Source: Melastoma dodecandrum (taxonomy: Eukaryota; Streptophyta; Magnoliopsida; Myrtales; Melastomataceae). Taken from it: 64,000 nt of DNA. The stretch is taken from assembly GCA_029817715.1 (NCBI GenBank), contig JARUPY010000606.1, forward strand, positions 5,394,001 to 5,458,000. Direction: 5' to 3'. The stretch's first letter is position 1; each line of letters begins with the position of its first letter. The translations under genes and the position numbers were made by a program. Shown piece after piece: positions 57,361-64,000 of this stretch. The notes beneath the pieces were generated by a model. It did not search any database and was not told the DNA's origin. It saw only the letters and a list, made by a program, of their open reading frames with translations.

Positions 57361-58064
57361 ATCTCGATTCTGCAAAAAAATCGTAGCCCATCAGCAGTTA
57401 AATAACAGAGAACAATCACAATCAAAGTGACAAATCACACGACAATTAACCTTCCAAGAAAAGCAGCCAAAGATCTTAACAATCACTGCCTGCTCTGAAA
57501 GTCCAGCTCAAAGCAGCCACGCACACAGTGCCAAAGAAAAATTTCAGCTCTCAAACATGCCGATGGGATAATCAAAAGCAGAAGCCAGAGTGCAGTAAAA
57601 ATAAAGACGACCGCAAATGGAAGAGCAATCTGTGGATCAACGTCAATAAATATCATCAGCCATTTCGCGGCCCTCTCACAGATTGCACAAACGCTAGCAA
57701 GAGGAACCTTATTCCGATCAAGGACGGATGTAATAAATTTATGTGGCACAAGTATTGAGCTCCACAGGCCAAAGTTCCACCAGAACAAGCCCGGAAACCT
57801 TCGAAATGTGCGTTCCAACACCCATTCCCCTACTCCGACCCACAACCGAAAAACAATTAAAGATAAAAACTTTATGACAAATCTCAAAGCTGAGAAACAT
57901 ACGAAACACGCCCAGATAAGTACCAAGAGAAACCATTTATTTCCTAGCCATGGTAGAACGAAGGGTGTGTGTGTGTGACTTACGCTTTCTGATTGTGGTG
58001 GCGGGGAGGCGCTAGATTTTAGGGTTTAAGGAGAAGGATGAAGAAGAAGTCTGCTCCATCCGGG

Positions 58065-58074
58065 GTTTATATAG
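58065..58074 (-). promoter_or_regulatory. TATA box of cyclophilin gene
   Basis: TATATAAACC on the minus strand, about 80 bp upstream of the proposed leader donor at 57985. Confidence 0.65.
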
Positions 58075-58740
58075 GACAGGACGGCTTCGCTCCATCTAGG
58101 GTTTATAGATTTGGGTTTGGATGAATACCTTTCCCATCCTTGTGATTTTTATATTTATGAAAAATCAGAAAGTCCTTGCCTTTGAGTTGATCATCTCATT
58201 TATATATAATTCCCAAATTAAGTTTAGTCTAATCCGAGTCCTAATCTATGGTGCACTCATCATTTCATTTTGGTAAAATTTTGATTTATAGCATTGATTT
58301 TGAGCCATCGTTTTGAACTTAGCTTAATTTGTTTATCCAGTATTATAAGACACGTTCATGTCAAGGCCTAGTTTGACTTTTATCCAACAAAATTCAACAT
58401 TGAAAAAATTTAATATAAATTTAAAATATTATAATAGTTAAAATCAAAATAAAAAGTCAGTCTAAATTCGAATCCGAAGACATATTTTGCCTTTCATTTT
58501 CATTTCTATGCATCCACCAAATTATAAATACACCTGATGAATGGAAAACGTTCATATATTGCGACAAGCTTGAAATCAATCTCGTGCCTCTATGGGAAAT
58601 TAGTCCTTATCTTGTTTCAAAGGAGGAGGAGAATCACAGTCACACGTTATACTAGGCGCAACGGGAATCAGCGATGGCCTCGAGCCAGCCCTTCTCTCTT
58701 GAGGTGCCTCGGATTCGATAACTAATCCGGTGACGACGAA
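58075..58740. other. AT-rich spacer between cyclophilin and methyltransferase
   Basis: The stretch GCTCCATC(C/T)(G/A)GGGTTTATA occurs twice (about 58054 and 58091), a small duplication around the promoter. No gene was seen. Confidence 0.4.
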
Positions 58741-60792
58741 TCACTCAGCTTTCCGGAACTTCCCGTGAACCCATACTCTTCGCATGATCTTTTCTTTCCT
58801 CCTGTTGATGGACTTCACGCAACAGTACTCAAGCTCAAGCTGCAGGTTCACAAAAGACAACATTCGGAAGGCCAAAAGAAAGATGTACGGACATTCATTT
58901 AGAAAAGCAAAAACACAAATAGTCATACCTCCGTGAAGCCAGCTTGCAGGAAGAGATCTCGGACAGTATGCAGGCAGAAGAAGTAAGCACGTGTTCCATC
59001 TGCCCGGATGTATTCTTGGAAACCAACTCTTTGGTCTGGCTTAAACCGAAGCATAGTCATATCATAGAGGCCTGCAGGGACAACACCATGCACAAAGTCA
59101 AGTGCTGGGAACTCTAGCTTATGTGAAAGGGAAATCTCGGTAATTTCTGCCTCTCACCGTAGTCACGGAAGAGGAGCATCCCGCCAGCCTTCAGAACAGA
59201 GAAGCATTCAGCAAGGACCATGGGCATCTTCTTAAAAGGAATTGCAGAGAGAGTAAATATCTACTGCACCAGCATACCAAAAGCATATAACAAGCAGTCA
59301 CTTTTCATGTTTCCATGAGCATAAACACTACCATCAAGATGTTCTTCTGATATCACAATGCAAACTGCTCGTGATACTACAAACTACATGGCAGGATGCA
59401 AATTGTTTCGTCTCAAAGTTTTTTGCTCAACTGCTTCATCTGTTTAATTTGCAGATAATCTCTGCCATTCACAACTGTTCAATCAACATTTGTCCCACAT
59501 AAAAATCATGGCTCCCAAAAAGGGAGAAGTATCGACGAGAAAAGACATACCAAAGTTACAAAATCCATTCCCCCAACATAGCAACTGGTTTTGTTTGAGT
59601 AAACATTGGCGGAGACCAGTTCCGTGTGAAGGGTAGTCTCTTGGCAAGGTTTGCTCGATAACCATGAAGGGAATCCATCATGAGAAAAATCACACTGGAA
59701 GGGATAAAAACGATCACGAAAGGAGGCCACCTCTGATCCATCAACCACCTCTTTAGCATAGTCAAGGGCTTCAACACTACAGTCACATGCATACAGAGTC
59801 ACGTTCTCGTTGCCCCTACGGAAAATAAATGTGGATCAGTAAATGTTCATCTGAGAGAATCAACATTACTTAATCTAAATCCTAAACTATGTAAAATGCC
59901 GTTCACAAAAAAAAATGCCAAACCACACAAAGAAAGAGACAGGAACGAAATCCCATGAACACGTAAAGGAAGCATCAAAAGCAAGTGTGAAACCATCACT
60001 TGATATAAACTCCAGAATCCAGAAAGGTTTGATAAAATCATAATATAAAACACCACGGCAGACCTTTCGACCTTAAAATGAACAGGCAGCAGTCATAAGC
60101 CTTCGCAAGATCACAGATTTCGCTACAGCAGGCCATACTAACCTTTTCTTCCTAAATCTAGATTATCACAGAAAAGAGAACAGATCTTGCAAACGAGTAG
60201 CCCTCTCCTCCACCAATCATACAGGAAAAATCCTTTTAAAAGACAACCTCAAAATGGGAAGGACAGTGCTGCCGTTACCGCAACCAACCTCCAAAACCTT
60301 ACAACCTCCATCACGGGGCACCGCAAGCTCAGGGAACTCCTTGAGCAAGTACCTCCTCTCCTGCACCCCAGAGAAAGCAATTAACAACCATCTCCAGAAG
60401 AAAAGAACCTCAACCTTTTTCTCCAGTATTCCCAGAAACCACGAATACCCAAAAACTTAAGAGAGACTCTCCGCCGCTGTTGCCTCCTCGACCCATCAAA
60501 GCGACAAACTCAAAGAACAGACTTGACAAAGACCCACATCGCTAAAACGAGTGAAAAACACAAAACAATCACAAAAATGTCCGACCTTGAAGAACTTTCC
60601 CGAGTAATGACGGGCGTGGAACTTCCTCCAGGCATCGGAGCCTTCCTCTCCTCCTACTCGTACATCTTCCCCGGACGATTCAAACGGCAGCAGGTGGTGC
60701 CGAAGGGATGGATCGTTGTGGACGTCGCGACTCAGTTCTTCAAAGTCGAAGTCCTTGGAGTGGTACTCTGCCTCGGCCCCGTTTTCTGCCAT
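58741..60792 (-). CDS. METTL2/6-type SAM methyltransferase (putative tRNA m3C)
   Basis: Six exons, 60792-60586, 60360-60248, 59815-59551, 59260-59158, 59071-58929 and 58839-58741, give 309 aa. The SAM-binding motif is KVLEVGCGNGSTVLP (about residues 90-104), followed by the acidic loop YACDCSVEALDYAK, DFVTLIFTLSAIP, MLLFRDYGLYDMTMLRF and the C-terminal ELEYCCVKSINRR, RRVWVHGKF. WRKFHARHYSGKFFK and RRYLLKEFPEL are hallmarks of the TRM140/METTL2/METTL6 family, which makes 3-methylcytidine in tRNA anticodon loops; the plant substrate is inferred. In-frame upstream ATGs at 60855 and 60876 would add a basic N-terminus (YVVNRLLVTRFTSARCS) that could target an organelle, so the start is uncertain. 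Confidence 0.88.
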
Positions 60793-60876
60793 GCCTTTGG
60801 TCGAACACCTTGCGGACGTGAATCGCGTGACTAGCAGACGATTTACAACATACATAGATTTTAACAAGTGAACCAC

Positions 60877-61656
60877 ACGGATAGTAAGAGAAACGTCCGT
60901 AAAATATTTTAAAATTTATGGCTTATCGTTCTTGAAATAGTCATTTCATTTCAAAAACAACTCAGGGAATGAAATCGTCAAATAAACAAACGAGTTTATA
61001 ATAATTATGTCGGATTCACGTAAATCGCTACATAAGTAATGAATTCTCAGCTAATTGCATCTTTCTCCGCTGCTAAAAGTTAGCGAGTTGTCACGGAAGA
61101 ATAAGAAAGAAATAAAAATTGCTCCCAAGATTTTAACCTTTTAAAGACTTTAGAATATGAAAACAAGACCAAAAAAAAAAAAAAAAAAAAAATCACAAAT
61201 TATAACGCCAATGGAACAAGTGTGACCAGACAGACCATTATAGTTCATGACAACAAACGTCTGATAACAACAAGTACAACTATTAGTTCGTCCAACCATT
61301 AGTGCAAACTCAAATATATATATACTAAACATTTAAGATCAAGTGTCTTCAATGGTCATTTCCTCTACAGTAAGCACGGGGAGGGCATGTTCCTCCTCCG
61401 GTAAGCCTGAAGTGGTCATCAACTGTTCCTACCGGTCAGAATGAAATCGCTACCGATTTTATATAAATTAGAATGATCACCAAAGGACGAACGAGGTAGT
61501 CAAGAAACATGTAAGATAATTGAATACCACCCCCGTGCCGTGAACAATTCCATCCTTCAGCCAAATTATTTATTTTTATTTATTTATTTTAAAATAGGAG
61601 CTATGTTCTATGTACAGAGCAGATTGGGAAAGCAGCAGCATCCAGCCGCCTCATTT
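60877..61656. other. Spacer between methyltransferase and AHL gene
   Basis: A poly(A) run of about 22 lies at 61168-61190. AHL 3' sequence lies at the right end. No gene is supported. Confidence 0.4.
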
Positions 61657-63674
61657 TTAATCTTCCAGCCAAGAGTTCGGCGCGTGTGTTTCGGTATGAA
61701 CCATGAAGTGTCCTGCATCTACCGAGGGGATATGAGGCATCGACTTGCTAGGCGACTCATCGGGTGGGGCGCTTGAGTGATCCTTCTTCGTATCGAATAC
61801 GAATGACCCGATTATCACCTGGTTTTCAGAAGATCGGGGGTAACGAAAAACTACTTTCTCGAAGGGCAAGTGTTAATAATATTGATAAATAAGCTGATAT
61901 TACCTGAACTGGTCCCGCTGCTGTCAGGGGGCCACCGACTCCACCTCCGATGAGCAGACCGTCGGGACTCGATAAGCAGACGCTCAATCCGCCAGTCCTG
62001 CCTCCGTGATGTGTTTGGATGTATGATCCAGAGAGAGTAATAATTTCAAACCAACCCTGCGTCCAGGACGGGGAGAAGAAAAAGATTCAAGAATAACAGC
62101 ATGATGGCGAACAAAAGCCCGACAAAGCACCGAATTAATCAGCACAAATATATAGGTGAAGTGAGACTAAAACGTCAATGGATGTTGAGGAAGATAAGCA
62201 AATAAAAGTTCGTCGAATGCTACCGAAAGATACCCTACCAAAGAAAAAAAGGCTGACGGAATAGTTAGCATTGGCTAAACACACCATAGCCATAGAGCAA
62301 CGCCAATGGCCCACTACACGATTCTCTTTCAAAAAACAGTTGAGTCGCTGCCCTTTTCTAAAGAAGCCAGAGAGACCTAAATCATTGGTACTACCAAATT
62401 AGTACAGAACACATAAGAAGCCTATTCATTTAAAGAAGCCAAGAAGGCAGCCAAATCCTAAAGTTATCATGAAATACATGGGTCTGTGCAATCATCTCAC
62501 CCCGTAGGTGATAATGCCTCCTGTTGTTGCTGGTTGCTTCAGAGATACAGTAGATATTGATCCAGACGCTGACAGAACACAAATCTCACGCTTACTCTGT
62601 TGGATAAATTCCATGACTCTCTGGGCGACATCCTAATTCAAATAAATAACAGGAACATATTATGATCGATAAAGAAAGAATGAAATTGCAGTGCTAACAG
62701 CTAAGTATCCTTATTAAATCACATGCTCTGCGTAGACTAGATCCTTTGCCCCTCACTAAAACCTCAACAAGTTAATTCCACATATTCGCAGCTTCTACCA
62801 ACAGAAAATCCTTCTTAGCGAGTAGAACAAGCATCTGATGTAATCAAACAGTTATTCTCTAACATTCTGTGGCATTTACAGTCAACAGTAATGGGCACCT
62901 TCATATTCATTCGATCCATACTCAACCCCTTAGCCAAATAATAGGACTAGTCAAAGGATATCTATCCAAATCATACAAGAAAATTTATTAAGGTAGATCA
63001 TACATCACCGGCAGCCACCGCAATGACATGAGGGACAAAACCATGCCCAGCATTACCTGAGATGAAACAATAGTTATCGACAATGATCAGCGGAAACCAC
63101 TTCCATTAACGACGAATACGCCAAAAATTGACCCCTATTACTTCCAAGTCAAGTCCAGACAGCTAGCTAGGATTAGGAAAATTCCATACTAACCCCACAA
63201 TCAATCTTAAGAACAGTAGCCATAGCCATAAGGTAAAATGATCGCGGCATCGAAAGCATCAAAAGACTAAAACTTTACATCGTTCAGGCCAAACCCACCT
63301 AAAGAACTAAACTGGGTCGTCGACTTCTTCGACAAATGACCCCTTTTCCCATCCCAACTCCCAGCAACCCCACGTTGCGGAAGCTGCCTCGAGAGGGCCG
63401 AGGGCGCCTCCTTCCTGTCCTTCGAGGACGGAGACGAGGCAGCGGCGAGGGCCTGCTCCGGCGTGCCGTACTTGCGAGGACGACCCCTCTTCTTCTTGGG
63501 CGGGGATAGGGAAGCGGGAGCAGTGGAGGATGAGGAGAAGAGGAGGTGGGGGTTGAGACCGGGGGCGTCGGGGGAGGTGGACGGAGGGGAGAGGAGGCCG
63601 TTGTTGTGGATGAGGTAGGGGTTGGTGACGTGGCGGTGGGGGTGGAGGGGAAGGTCGTTGAGGTCTGGTTCCAT
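61657..63674 (-). CDS. AHL: AT-hook motif nuclear-localized protein (AHL, PPC domain)
   Basis: Five exons, 63674-63299, 63056-63004, 62632-62501, 62056-61904 and 61818-61657, encode 291 aa. Start MEPDLNDLPLHPHRH; the frame extends upstream only through a TTG. One AT-hook, KKKRGRPRKYG, at about residues 60-70 binds the minor groove of AT-rich DNA. The PPC/DUF296 domain at about 128-250 reads FVPHVIAVAAGDDVAQRVM, EICVLSASGSIS, GWFEIITLSGSYI, GGLSVCLSSPDG and VIIGSFVFD. A single AT-hook followed by RKYG fits type II AHLs, and the introns within the PPC domain fit the intron-containing clade. AHLs multimerise through PPC and adjust transcription and chromatin at matrix-attachment regions. The C-terminus is short and ends NSWLED. 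Confidence 0.92.
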
Positions 63675-64000
63675 TTTTGCCTTTCCCAAAATTTTTCCCC
63701 TTTTTTCTTAATATTTTATTTTAGTCTTTTTAAGAAGTGGGGGTGGGGCTTCAGTTCGGTTGTTTGGTTTCTCGGTTTGGATTTGTTAAGACACTTGTCG
63801 TGGGAATTACCTCCGGATTGTCGGGGGGGGGGGGGGGGTCCCGGGGGGATTAAGGTTAGGTCGGTTTCTATTTATTTCCTATCCCCTTTGTTTTTTATTT
63901 ATTCTTCATCTAATCTCACCATTCTTTTCGAGTTTTGGAGGAAAAAAATGGACGATTGCACTGTTCCACTCCGGCAAAACTATGATGACAAACACGACCT
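63675..64000. other. AHL upstream region
   Basis: Likely AHL leader and promoter on the minus strand. It contains a 16-base G run (63823-63838) followed by CCCGGGGGG. Confidence 0.5.
63823..63838 (+). repeat. Poly(G)16 tract
   Basis: Sixteen consecutive G, about 150 bp upstream of the AHL ATG. The true length may be misjudged by sequencing. Confidence 0.9.

Overview
This is nuclear DNA of a flowering plant, most likely a eudicot. The evidence is intron-rich genes with GT-AG junctions, plant-specific proteins (a PPC/AT-hook AHL protein, a PEP carboxylase kinase, a PR-4 barwin protein, a JMJ14/15/18-type demethylase, a plastid CPP1-like protein), and plant LTR retrotransposons primed by initiator Met-tRNA (PBS TGGTATCAGAGCC). 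I cannot name the species.

Layout. 1-4.24 kb is a tandem array of about 1-kb units, each carrying the same LTR end plus primer-binding site and a short leader. 4.88-6.96 kb is the relic of an aldo-keto reductase gene (+). One of its exons is split by a 1,230-bp TG...CA insertion flanked by the 5-bp duplication GAAAT. This insertion looks like a solo LTR, and it contains a 52-bp minisatellite. 7.44-15.39 kb (-) is a complete eight-exon MED14 (1,785 aa). 15.4-20.3 kb is repeat-rich, with a 330-bp direct repeat and a PR-4 fragment at 19.5 kb. 20.29-26.61 kb is a full-length Ty1/copia element with 455-bp LTRs and a single-frame polyprotein broken by three stops. 27.13-27.67 kb (+) is an intact two-exon PR-4 gene. 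27.7-29.8 kb has no gene I can support.

29.81-33.32 kb (-) is a 14-exon casein kinase 1-like gene. It is divergent from a JmjN/JmjC/C5HC2/FYR histone demethylase at 36.82-43.29 kb (+). The spacer between them holds a foldback element at 34.3-34.9 kb. 44.01-47.20 kb (-) is a ten-exon CPP1-like plastid membrane protein with an antisense LINE remnant in intron 4. 48.31-49.39 kb (-) is a two-exon PEP carboxylase kinase. 52.03-54.25 kb (-) is a PP1 catalytic subunit. 54.94-55.07 kb (+) is an AP2/ERF relic. 56.84-57.36 kb (-) is a cytosolic cyclophilin with a 106-bp duplication of its 3' end. 58.74-60.79 kb (-) is a METTL2/6-type methyltransferase. 61.66-63.67 kb (-) is an AHL protein.

The genes are unrelated housekeeping, chromatin and signalling genes, not a cluster with one function. 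The unusual content is in the mobile-element and rearrangement structures: the LTR-derived array, the solo LTR inside the reductase exon, the foldback element, and the templated-looking rearrangement around the cyclophilin gene. Exon boundaries were worked out by hand from splice consensus, reading phase and protein-family knowledge. All assembled CDS lengths are multiples of three. No alignment or transcript data were available.
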